A stretch of 64,000 bases of DNA from positions 1 through 64,000 of the forward strand of contig CALVEG010000008.1 of NCBI GenBank assembly GCA_944326525.1, read 5' to 3'. This DNA is from Candidatus Gastranaerophilales bacterium (GTDB lineage Bacteria > Cyanobacteriota > Vampirovibrionia > Gastranaerophilales > Gastranaerophilaceae). This document shows positions 34,116 through 42,472 of this stretch, one piece after another. Position numbers and translations under genes: made by a program. Below the pieces are notes generated by a model. It did no database searches and had not been told where the DNA came from. It saw nothing but the letters and a program-made list of their open reading frames with translations. Each line of letters begins with the position of its first letter. The first letter of the stretch is position 1.

Positions 34116-35231
34116 TTAACCGAAATCGAAATCGTTAAGCGTAAACTTACCTTCCTTCAGCCATTGATAAATTCTTTCAAAATAGTCCGCCTGATCTTTT
34201 GGGGTAAATTTACTGTTTACATCTTGTAAAACCTTTACTTGTTCAATCAGTTTAGCTTGATTAGATTCTATTTTACCGTTTACGGCATCTTTTATGTATT
34301 TCAAAGCTTTAACCCCTTTAGGATCAGCCATACCAATTGATATGTCTGATAACACATCAAAGGTGCTTTCTCCAGAAAAGTTAGGAATTGGCTCTGATTT
34401 ATTTTTTTCGATATAACTTTCTAAAAGTTTTTTAATTTTTACAAAGCTATCGCTCATAAAATCGGTTATGATGATATCATTTTCACAATAATATCTTAAA
34501 AGTTTCTTTTGACATTGATAAGCAGATTTTTCTAATTCGTTGTTACAATATTTATGTAATCTTGTAAAATATTCATACCTCGAACTTGTAACTGGCGCAT
34601 TGAAAAGGTCATAACTGTAATTTTCAAGAGCTGATAAATATTTTTTAGCATCAAAATTGGTAATATCGGCATCCTCACTCATTTTAAGCCAAAAACTTCT
34701 ATCAAATTTTTTAGTTTTTGAAGCACTAACAGGGATACTTTTCAAAAAAGCTTTTTCGACGTTGTCAATTCCTACAGCCTTAACAAGTTTTGCAAATTTA
34801 TCAATATGATCAACTTCATGCCTTATTCCAGGAATTAATTGTTTTATTGGAACTTCAACAGCAGGTGATACAAAGAAAGCACCGTCAAAAAAATCAACCG
34901 ACAAAAGGGATCTACCAGGGGAATCATCAAATTTTATCAGTTCCGGATGTTTGTACCCTAAAGCTTTAAGAAATCTATCTCTAATTTGCAAAGCTTTTTC
35001 GGTTTGAGAACCTTTTACCTTCAAAAGTTCCTCTAAAAGCTCAGGCGCAAGCGTAGGATCTTTAGTAAATGTACAAATATCAGATTTTAAAGATGCCGCA
35101 AACTTAAGCCCGCTAATATCAAGCCTTCTTATATTCTGCGGTTTTGTGGCCAAAACAGTTTTCTTTCCGCTAGCTTTCACAAACCTTGCAGTATATTCAA
35201 ATAAATCTACAGCAAGACCCAATTTTCCCAT
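34116..35231 (-). CDS. Putative metallopeptidase-like protein (HEVDH motif)
   Basis: A 371-residue, mostly helical protein of unrecognised family. IPGIRHEVDHIDKF (133-146) contains HExxH at 138-142; SRYEYFTRLHKYCNNELE (217-234) offers a Glu as possible third ligand. Before it, SVDFFDGAFFVSPAVEVPIKQ looks like the edge strand usually placed before a metzincin/gluzincin active-site helix. N-terminus MGKLGLAVDLFEYTARF could be a membrane-active helix. There is no signal peptide. Peptidase activity is inferred from the motif alone. Confidence 0.55.
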   Translation of the reverse strand: MGKLGLAVDLFEYTARFVKASGKKTVLATKPQNIRRLDISGLKFAASLKSDICTFTKDPTLAPELLEELLKVKGSQTEKALQIRDRFLKALGYKHPELIKFDDSPGRSLLSVDFFDGAFFVSPAVEVPIKQLIPGIRHEVDHIDKFAKLVKAVGIDNVEKAFLKSIPVSASKTKKFDRSFWLKMSEDADITNFDAKKYLSALENYSYDLFNAPVTSSRYEYFTRLHKYCNNELEKSAYQCQKKLLRYYCENDIIITDFMSDSFVKIKKLLESYIEKNKSEPIPNFSGESTFDVLSDISIGMADPKGVKALKYIKDAVNGKIESNQAKLIEQVKVLQDVNSKFTPKDQADYFERIYQWLKEGKFTLNDFDFG

Positions 35232-35420
35232 TTATTTTCCCCTAGATACATAAATAAAGTATTTTTATAAGAAAAAATTGCTAGTTTATATTTTATTTTG
35301 ACATTTTTCTAAAAATCATTAATTCAAATAGAGGATAACAAAACGGGTTATAGTATATAGAATAGTAAGTGATGTCGGATAAGGCATGATTTTTCGACAA
35401 AAGACAAGGGGACGAAAATT

Positions 35421-36182
35421 ATGTTTTCGGAAATGATACAGGGATTATTAAATTCAGGCGGAAAGACGCAAGCTATGCAAAGATACGCACAGCTTCAAAA
35501 TCGTGTTGCAAACTTTCGAAATCAAATTAACGGACCTGAAATGCCGCAGAATGCAAATCCGATTGATACACTATACCCCACAAATAAAACAAATGTTCAA
35601 TCATTTGAAAAAGTTTTAAAAGCCTCAACTACAGATTTTGGAACTCTTCTTCGCGGCCCTCAAATGATGAACGTTAATGCTAATATTATAAAAAATCAAA
35701 CTCCTGTACAGTCCTTAAATTCAGCGTTAAAAGAGCTTCAAAACACAAAACAGGTAGAAGAAATACAAGTTCCGCCTCTTAATATTGATAAAACATCAGC
35801 AAACAAGAGCCAAATTCTAAGCATGATAAGCCAAATTGCAGACAAACACGGAGTTGATGAAGATTTAATTAAAGCTGTAATAAAACAGGAATCAGGATTC
35901 AACACAAGAGCAAAATCAAAAGCCGGTGCAATGGGGTTAATGCAATTAATGCCTGCAACAGCCGCAAGCCTTGGGGTTAAAGATCCTTATAACCCTGTTC
36001 AAAATGTTGAAGGCGGCACAAAATATTTAAAATCCATGCTTGACAAATATAATGGAAACATAATTTTAGCACTTGCCGCATATAACGCAGGTCCTGGAGC
36101 TGTTGATAAGTATGACGGAGTTCCACCTTATAAAGAAACTCAAAACTACATAAGAAATATATTAGCCAATTATTTAGAATAA
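35421..36182 (+). CDS. Lytic transglycosylase (SLT domain)
   Basis: Cleaves the glycan strand of peptidoglycan. The C-terminal 125 residues form the SLT fold: AVIKQESGFN (catalytic Glu157), GAMGLMQLMPATA near 169-181, GGTKYLKSML near 198 and ALAAYNAGPGAV near 218-228, all family landmarks. The first 125 residues are polar and low in structure, with no signal peptide, so export by a non-Sec route or an unusual signal must be assumed. ATG follows AAGGGGACGAAAATT. Confidence 0.9.
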   Translation: MFSEMIQGLLNSGGKTQAMQRYAQLQNRVANFRNQINGPEMPQNANPIDTLYPTNKTNVQSFEKVLKASTTDFGTLLRGPQMMNVNANIIKNQTPVQSLNSALKELQNTKQVEEIQVPPLNIDKTSANKSQILSMISQIADKHGVDEDLIKAVIKQESGFNTRAKSKAGAMGLMQLMPATAASLGVKDPYNPVQNVEGGTKYLKSMLDKYNGNIILALAAYNAGPGAVDKYDGVPPYKETQNYIRNILANYLE

Positions 36183-36192
36183 GTTAAAATTT

Positions 36193-36220
36193 TTGCATTA
36201 ATTATTTTTTCTGCTACAAT
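36193..36220 (+). promoter_or_regulatory. Promoter of the MCE gene
   Basis: TTGCAT, 16 bases, TACAAT, about 35 bases before the ATG at 36256. Confidence 0.6.
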
Positions 36221-36255
36221 GACCTTAGCTATTATTAATAAAAGAAAGGTCGTTA

Positions 36256-37617
36256 ATGAGATTTTCATCATCTTTTAAGGTAGGGATATTAACACTTATA
36301 GCACTTATACTTCTTGTTGGAGTAGTGTTAAAAGTTAAAGGGAGAGCACTAACATCCGCAAAACGAATAGAAATAACATTTAAAGATGTTAATGGCATGC
36401 GTCCCGGAGCCGGCGTTCAGATGATGGGATTAAAAGTAGGACAAGTTGAAGAAATAAAACCAATTATTGAAAACGAAAACAGTCATGTTAATGTAAAATT
36501 TGTAATAACAGAACCAGGAATTGAAATTCCACAAGCTTCAGTTTTTTCAATTCAGCAATCAGGTTTAATCGGAGAACTTTTCCTTGAAATTACTCCTCCA
36601 AGGACAAGAACAATTTATATTCCCGTAGAAAATAAGAATGTTCTTTATAAAGATGACACCGTTCAAATGCGGCTTGATGATAAAATATACGATGTAGGTA
36701 AAATTAAAGAAATAGAAATAGTTTCAAGAGAAGTTTTACCATACAACATAAAGGATGTAATAAAAACAAATAACGCATATAAAATTGATTATATTGTGAA
36801 CCTTCCGGGGCTGATACTGCCTGAATTTTTAAAAGGCAAAGCCATTTCAACCAATGGGAAGAAAACTCTTTTAATATCAACTCTTGATGATGTAATTCTG
36901 CCATATCCGACACAGACATCACCTTATACGGTAATTGAACCTATGAGAATCTCTGACTTTATGGAATGGCAGTATAGAGCCGCAGAATCATTAACTGAAA
37001 CAAACCAAAAAGTTAATATGCTTTTATCAGACGAAGTTATTGCGGAATTGAAAAATTCTGTAGCGAATATAAACTCATTAACAGCTCAAACAGCACAAAC
37101 AATGAGTAAAATTGATGCTCTTGTAGAATCATCAAAAGACGATATTAATACGCTTATGGCAATGTTAGACCAAACATCAAAAGACTTTAACAAGCTGTCA
37201 GAAAATATAAATACCATAATCGGCGATCCTAATTTCAAAACAACAATGCTTTCGACAGCAGATTCATTAGACAAACTTGCGCAAAATATAAATAAAATTA
37301 TCGGAGACGACGAACAAGCAGCTCAAATGGCAGCAGACATAAGGGAAATTACACATAACGCCAATGAAATAAGCAGTTATATTAACGAAATAACACAAGA
37401 TGAACAACTGAAAAAAGATTTAACAAGTGCTGTTTCAAACGCAAACAAAGCAATGATTAATCTGAATACAGCGCTATCAACAGTAAATCAAGTGACACCT
37501 GAAAAGAAAACAGAATTGCAAACCATTATAGAGGATACAAAAGTTACAACCTGCAATTTAAGGAAATTTTCAGAAAAACTAAATAAAAGATTTTTATTAT
37601 GGAGATTGATGTTCTAA
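36256..37617 (+). CDS. MCE/MlaD-family lipid-binding protein
   Basis: A 453-residue protein anchored by one N-terminal helix (VGILTLIALILLVGVVL, residues 9-25). An MCE domain follows (VNGMRPGAGVQMMGLKVGQV and SGLIGELFLEI, about 36-115), and the long C-terminal half is coiled coil (residues 245-440). Such proteins form hexameric rings or tubes that carry phospholipids between inner and outer membranes. Cyanobacterial and plastid TGD2-like proteins have the same order. The usual permease and ATPase are not adjacent. AAAGG precedes the ATG. Confidence 0.85.
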   Translation: MRFSSSFKVGILTLIALILLVGVVLKVKGRALTSAKRIEITFKDVNGMRPGAGVQMMGLKVGQVEEIKPIIENENSHVNVKFVITEPGIEIPQASVFSIQQSGLIGELFLEITPPRTRTIYIPVENKNVLYKDDTVQMRLDDKIYDVGKIKEIEIVSREVLPYNIKDVIKTNNAYKIDYIVNLPGLILPEFLKGKAISTNGKKTLLISTLDDVILPYPTQTSPYTVIEPMRISDFMEWQYRAAESLTETNQKVNMLLSDEVIAELKNSVANINSLTAQTAQTMSKIDALVESSKDDINTLMAMLDQTSKDFNKLSENINTIIGDPNFKTTMLSTADSLDKLAQNINKIIGDDEQAAQMAADIREITHNANEISSYINEITQDEQLKKDLTSAVSNANKAMINLNTALSTVNQVTPEKKTELQTIIEDTKVTTCNLRKFSEKLNKRFLLWRLMF

Positions 37618-37639
37618 ATTAAAAAGAAAGGATTTAATA

Positions 37640-37930
37640 ATGCAAATTACCCCGATTAACAGAACAAATTTCAAAGGCTACGGATATTCAGACATGCAAA
37701 AGCTGACAAAGTATGCGCTTGAAAGACAAAAAGGCTCAATGTATGATTTAAATAAAAAATTTGCGCCTGATTTAATTAAGACCTTTACAGACAGCGGAAG
37801 ATTACATGTTGATAGAGCACTTCAAAGCTGGCAGGCTGACAAGTTTTTAAGAGAAATGCCGCCTATGCGCAAATCCAAAAATTTTGGACATAATTTTCAG
37901 AATAACAAAAAAGCTTTTTTTAAAAAGTAA
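37640..37930 (+). CDS. Small motif-tagged protein
   Basis: A 96-residue protein beginning MQITPINRTNFKGYGYS, a compact form of the N-terminal tag (M-Q-I-x-x-I-N … F-K-G). The remainder is basic (DLNKKFAPDLIKTF; PPMRKSKNFGHNFQNN) with no known family or membrane segment. AAAGGA precedes the ATG. It lies between the MCE gene and lpxK, 22 bases from each, so it is probably co-transcribed with envelope genes. Confidence 0.65.
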   Translation: MQITPINRTNFKGYGYSDMQKLTKYALERQKGSMYDLNKKFAPDLIKTFTDSGRLHVDRALQSWQADKFLREMPPMRKSKNFGHNFQNNKKAFFKK

Positions 37931-37952
37931 CTAAAAGAAAGATGACTCGCTA

Positions 37953-38990
37953 ATGAATTTAGCTGCAAAAATAACAAAAATTCATTATGATAAAAATGCA
38001 AAAGGCATTTTATTTGGAATGCTTAAATTTTGTTCGCTTTTTTACGGATTAGGAAGCAGATTAAAAAATTATATGTATGACCGCAATATAATAAAACCAA
38101 AATCCGTTGCAGCTTATGTAATCTCAGTCGGAAATGTAACAACGGGTGGTGTTGGGAAAACCCCTGTAGTATCTAAAATTGCAAAATATTTTATATCAAA
38201 AGGAGAAAAAACTGCAATTATATCAAGAGGTTACGGCGGAGCATTATCCAATAAGCAAATTAACGTAATCTCAGACGGGCAAAAGATTTTTTATAATGCC
38301 CGCCTTGCAGGAGATGAACCATACTGGCTTGCACAAAACACAATTGGTGCTGTTGTAATAACGTCTAAAAACAGGGTTGAGGCAGCTAAATACGCAATCG
38401 AAAAATACGGTGTGACAAAAATCGTTTTAGACGACGGATTTCAGCACAGAAAATTGAAGCGCGATTTGGATATAGTTCTAGTAGACAGTGAAAAGCTTTA
38501 CGGAAACGAGCATTTACTCCCAGCTGGCCCCCTAAGAGAAGGTAAAGAAGCCTTCAACCGCATTGATAGAATGGTAATCGTAAGTAAAAACACAGACCAC
38601 ACAAAAGCTGAAAAATTAGCAAAAATCACTTCAAAAAAAATGAATATTCCAACAGTTTTATGTAAAACCGAACCCGATTATGTATACAATATAAAAACAG
38701 GTGAAATTTTAAAAGAAGACACCGAAGCAACAGCTCTTTCAGCAATAGGCCAGCCTGAGCAGTTTTACAAATTTTTAGGTAATTATCGAATTACAAACAC
38801 AAAAACTTTTGATGACCACCACCAATATGAAGAAGCGGATCTTCCAGCAGGCACTATAATAACTACAGAAAAAGACGCTGTTAAACTTAAACTTTTTGAT
38901 AGAGATAATATTTATGCTTTAAAGTTAAGAACAGAAATAGATGTTGAGGAACTTTTAAATGCTGAAATCAAATCAAAATCAGGAAACTGA
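37953..38990 (+). CDS. lpxK: Tetraacyldisaccharide 4'-kinase
   Basis: Phosphorylates the lipid A disaccharide at the inner membrane, which indicates an LPS-bearing outer membrane. The 345-residue protein has the P-loop NVTTGGVGKTPVV near residues 61-73, SRGYGG near 92, DEPYWLA near 128, LDDGFQHRKLKRDLDIVLVD near 158-177 and LPAGPLREG near 189. The C-terminal IITTEKDAVKL is also typical. Its last 32 bases overlap nth. Confidence 0.94.
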   Translation: MNLAAKITKIHYDKNAKGILFGMLKFCSLFYGLGSRLKNYMYDRNIIKPKSVAAYVISVGNVTTGGVGKTPVVSKIAKYFISKGEKTAIISRGYGGALSNKQINVISDGQKIFYNARLAGDEPYWLAQNTIGAVVITSKNRVEAAKYAIEKYGVTKIVLDDGFQHRKLKRDLDIVLVDSEKLYGNEHLLPAGPLREGKEAFNRIDRMVIVSKNTDHTKAEKLAKITSKKMNIPTVLCKTEPDYVYNIKTGEILKEDTEATALSAIGQPEQFYKFLGNYRITNTKTFDDHHQYEEADLPAGTIITTEKDAVKLKLFDRDNIYALKLRTEIDVEELLNAEIKSKSGN

Positions 38991-39618
38991 TACGGATATA
39001 GATAAAATTGTAGAAAGATTAAAGCAAGCAAAACAGCCCAGAAGCGAATTTGTAAACTTAATGGAAAGTTTTAACAATCCATATCTTGTCTTAATTGCTT
39101 GTATATTAAGCCTTAGAACAAATGACAAAACTACATACCCTGCGACATTAAGAATGCTGGAATTAGGAAGAACACCTGAAGATTTTGCGAAGTGTGATGT
39201 TAAAGAATTAGAAAAAGCAATCTATCCGGTAGGATTTTACACAAACAAAGCCAAACAAATAGTAGAACTTTCAAAAGAACTTGTTGAAAAATACAATTCA
39301 AAAGTTCCGGACTCAATTGAAGAAATGACAAAATTCAACGGAGTCGGGAGAAAAACCGCAAATCTTGTTATGGCAAAAGGATTTCAAAAACCCGCAATCT
39401 GCGTAGACGTACACGTACACAGAATTTTCAACCGCCTCGGCTATATAAAAACTAAAAATCCTGAAGAAACTGAATTTGCCCTGAGAGAAAAATTACCGGA
39501 AAAATACTGGATGGATATAAATACTCTTCTTGTCACCCACGGGCAGAACATCTGCAAACCCGTCAATCCTAAGTGCGATATTTGTCCGGTTAAAGATTTA
39601 TGTAAAAAGATTATTTAA
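38959..39618 (+). CDS. nth: Endonuclease III
   Basis: DNA glycosylase/AP lyase for oxidised pyrimidines. The 219-residue protein has the helix-hairpin-helix FNGVGRKTANLVM near 125-137 (catalytic Lys131), the catalytic Asp in CVDVHVHR near 148, and a C-terminal [4Fe-4S] site C-x6-C-x2-C-x5-C (CKPVNPKCDICPVKDLC). The usual SAQTTD block is SLRTNDKTT here. The start lies inside lpxK, with GAGGA eight bases upstream. Confidence 0.92.
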   Translation: MLKSNQNQETDTDIDKIVERLKQAKQPRSEFVNLMESFNNPYLVLIACILSLRTNDKTTYPATLRMLELGRTPEDFAKCDVKELEKAIYPVGFYTNKAKQIVELSKELVEKYNSKVPDSIEEMTKFNGVGRKTANLVMAKGFQKPAICVDVHVHRIFNRLGYIKTKNPEETEFALREKLPEKYWMDINTLLVTHGQNICKPVNPKCDICPVKDLCKKII

Positions 39619-39621
39619 AAA

Positions 39622-39651
39622 TTGACATAAATAGAATCCCTGCGCTATCAT
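39622..39651 (+). promoter_or_regulatory. Promoter of the DUF2339 gene
   Basis: TTGACA directly after the nth stop, 18 bases, then TATCAT, about 26 bases before the ATG at 39678. Confidence 0.6.
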
Positions 39652-39677
39652 TAACTGAAAAAAGTAAAGGGGATATT

Positions 39678-41849
39678 ATGTCTGCAATTGTAATAATTTT
39701 GATAATAGTGTGGCTTTTTATAATTCAAAACAAATTAAACAAGCTTTCTGAGTCAGTTAACGCCTTAAAAAATAGTTTTTTAACAGACTGCATTCTACCT
39801 AAAAAACAGTCAAATCCTGAAAAAAACATTCCGGAAGATACAAATGAAAAGATTGCACCAGAATCACCACAAAAGTCATTAGAACCCGAATCAATAAATG
39901 ATATTCCTGACTCTTATTTCTTTAACCAAACAAATAAAAATAAAGAATCTGAAGATACTTTTGAGCAAAAATCTTCAAAAGAAAAACAGCCGACAAGTTT
40001 TGAAAATCTATTTTTAGGAAACATTTTCAATAAAATCGGAGCTTTTGCAATTCTTATTGGTCTTGTAATTCTTATAAAGCTTGTATTACCGTATTTTGTA
40101 TTTACAGATGAATTAAAAATAATCCTCGGTTATTTGGCGGGATTTGGAATGATTATAGGGGCATTAAAACTTAACTCAAAAGCTAATCAGAAAAGTTTTT
40201 CAGAAGTTCTTTTGGGAACAGGTTTTGGCGCACTTTTTATTTCAACATACTGTGCAAGCGGAATGTTTGAATTTTTCAATTTAAGTCAAACAGTAATAAT
40301 AGCCTCTGCGATTTTACTTGCAGCATTTTACTTGGCTGACAAGCTTAAAACAATATCAATGCTTGTGATAAGCCTACTTGCAGCTTACATAAATCCGATA
40401 GTATTTAATGCCGGATTTGATGTATCAACCAACTTTCTTTTCGGGTATTTCATATTTATAAATATTCTGGCACTTGTATATACTTACAGAAATAACTCAA
40501 GAGAAGTTATAAACTGCATTAATTTAATTGCTACATTTATTGCAGTCGCATTATTTCATGATAATGACACACGTATAATAATGCCTATAATTCTTTGGAT
40601 TATTTATATAGCCTATGATTTGCTGACTAATTCCGCTAGGGGCGAAAATAAAGTTCTGAGATATATAAATTTTGGTGGGTTGACATGGCTTTTATTTTTA
40701 ATGAAATCGGAGCAATATACCTATAATCTGTTTGGACATATAGAACTTGCAGCATTAATCGTTTACGGAGCTTTGGCATATTGGAAAAAATCAGAGCCCG
40801 AAAAATTTCCAAATTACATAAACCTATTTTTAGCATCAGGATTTTTTGCGGTAATCTTTATTTGTGATGGTTACGAGAAAATAAAATGCATAGTATGGGC
40901 ATTAGAAACAATAATTTTAGCTTATTTTGCATACAGATATAAATTAAAAATGCTTGCAACATGGACAGTAATAATTTGGGCGTCAACATTATTTTCAATA
41001 ATTCCGGTTGACGGAGTTTTTGCAATTAAGAGCATAAAAAACTTCACACCAATATGGAACATTAGACTAATGATGTTTACACCTCTAATATTGTCCTCAG
41101 CAGTGTCACATTATCTTTTATCAAAAACAGACGACAAAACATTTACAAATTTGGCAGAAACCTTCAAATTTGCCTGCATAACTTTGATTTACCTTTACAT
41201 GGGGCTTGAATTAAACAATATAATTACATTAAGAATAATTGGAGAAAACACTTCTATATACTTTATCAACCATATGACAAATGCAATACTTGGATTTGCT
41301 TATGCCGTAAGCTTAAAACGCTTACATAATACAATTTCGGATTTCAAGCCATTTGTATTGGTGATATCTGCGTTAGTAGGAATTTTTACATTCTTCTATC
41401 TTATAGCAACCGGCGCACATTACAGTCCGATTAACGCATTTATACCTTTAATAAACATAAGAACAGCGGCATTTTTATTTGGTATTTCAGCATGCATCAT
41501 ATACAACAAACTTGACGGAAAAGATTTTTACAAATACATGGCAATAGTATTAGGCTTTATACTGATGCACAATGAAGCCGGCGATATTATTTTCAAATAT
41601 ACCCTAAATTCCGGATTAATTTCAGTCGGCTGGATTTTATATTCCGTAATAATAACGACAATCGGAATAATCAAAGGCAAAAAATGGTTAAAAAATTCGG
41701 GTATAATTTTATGCATAATATCGATTTTAAGGATATTTTTCCACGATTTAGCCCAAGTGGATATTTTATATAAGTTCATAGCGATTTTGACATTAGGAAT
41801 AAGTTTAATGATATTATCATACTTATACAATCAAAAATCAACGAAATAA
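39678..41849 (+). CDS. DUF2339 polytopic membrane protein
   Basis: A 723-residue protein. One N-terminal helix is followed by a charged, Glu/Lys/Pro-rich linker (about 25-105), then roughly 18-20 hydrophobic helices to the end. The LGNIFNKIGAFAILIGLVI entry into the membrane part and GTGFGALFISTYCA match the DUF2339 family. Function is unknown; members often sit near envelope genes. AAAGGGGA precedes the ATG. Alone in its transcript by the promoter upstream and hyd promoter downstream. Confidence 0.8.
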   Translation: MSAIVIILIIVWLFIIQNKLNKLSESVNALKNSFLTDCILPKKQSNPEKNIPEDTNEKIAPESPQKSLEPESINDIPDSYFFNQTNKNKESEDTFEQKSSKEKQPTSFENLFLGNIFNKIGAFAILIGLVILIKLVLPYFVFTDELKIILGYLAGFGMIIGALKLNSKANQKSFSEVLLGTGFGALFISTYCASGMFEFFNLSQTVIIASAILLAAFYLADKLKTISMLVISLLAAYINPIVFNAGFDVSTNFLFGYFIFINILALVYTYRNNSREVINCINLIATFIAVALFHDNDTRIIMPIILWIIYIAYDLLTNSARGENKVLRYINFGGLTWLLFLMKSEQYTYNLFGHIELAALIVYGALAYWKKSEPEKFPNYINLFLASGFFAVIFICDGYEKIKCIVWALETIILAYFAYRYKLKMLATWTVIIWASTLFSIIPVDGVFAIKSIKNFTPIWNIRLMMFTPLILSSAVSHYLLSKTDDKTFTNLAETFKFACITLIYLYMGLELNNIITLRIIGENTSIYFINHMTNAILGFAYAVSLKRLHNTISDFKPFVLVISALVGIFTFFYLIATGAHYSPINAFIPLINIRTAAFLFGISACIIYNKLDGKDFYKYMAIVLGFILMHNEAGDIIFKYTLNSGLISVGWILYSVIITTIGIIKGKKWLKNSGIILCIISILRIFFHDLAQVDILYKFIAILTLGISLMILSYLYNQKSTK

Positions 41850-41881
41850 CCCTGCCAAGAGGAAAAGCCCGCTTCACAAAC

Positions 41882-41910
41882 TTGCTTTTTAAATGCAATT
41901 GTGCGATAAT
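41882..41910 (+). promoter_or_regulatory. Promoter of the hydrogenase operon
   Basis: TTGCTT, 17 bases, GATAAT, with a leader of about 60 bases before the first gene at 41978. Confidence 0.6.
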
Positions 41911-41977
41911 CCTTATAAGATTAAGTGATACAAATTACACTTATCGGGGTTAATAGTAAATCATATAGGAGTCGAAA

Positions 41978-42472
41978 ATGAGTGTAGGAAATCCTCATGG
42001 TATTGACACATCCAAATTAGATACTATTATCGCAGATTGCGGAGGTAAGAAATCTAATTTGATTGCGATGCTTCAAAAAGTACAAGAAGTATACCGATAT
42101 CTTCCCGAAGAAGCGATGATTTATATCGGTACAAAAGTAGAGGGGCTTTCGCCGGCAACGGTATTTGGAGTTGCGACATTTTATGCGCAATTTTCATTAG
42201 AGCCCAAGGGCAAATTTGAAATTAAAGTATGCGACGGAACAGCCTGCCACGTAAGAGGTTCAATGCCTGTTTTAAATGCCATTAGAGCTAAATTAAACAT
42301 GCAAGCAGGTCAACTAACAAGTGAAAACGGATTATTTTCACTTGAAACAGTAAGTTGCTTAGGTGCCTGTGGTCTTGCGCCGGTTGTAGTTATTAATGAT
42401 AAAGTTTATCCTCAGATGACCTCTGATGCTATCACAATAGTTTTGGATACACTGATTAAGGAGGGCAACTAA
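41978..42472 (+). CDS. hydC: NADH-linked hydrogenase subunit, NuoE-like (HydC/HndA)
   Basis: A 164-residue thioredoxin-fold [2Fe-2S] protein that passes electrons within a HydABC-type complex. Cluster ligands are in CDGTACHVRG near residues 86-95 and SCLGACGLAP near 127-136. The N-terminal helical part with LPEEAMIYIGTKVEGLSPATVFGVATFYAQFSLEP-type sequence is usual for NuoE. AGGAG precedes the ATG; the stop TAA shares one base with the next ATG. Confidence 0.92.
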   Translation: MSVGNPHGIDTSKLDTIIADCGGKKSNLIAMLQKVQEVYRYLPEEAMIYIGTKVEGLSPATVFGVATFYAQFSLEPKGKFEIKVCDGTACHVRGSMPVLNAIRAKLNMQAGQLTSENGLFSLETVSCLGACGLAPVVVINDKVYPQMTSDAITIVLDTLIKEGN

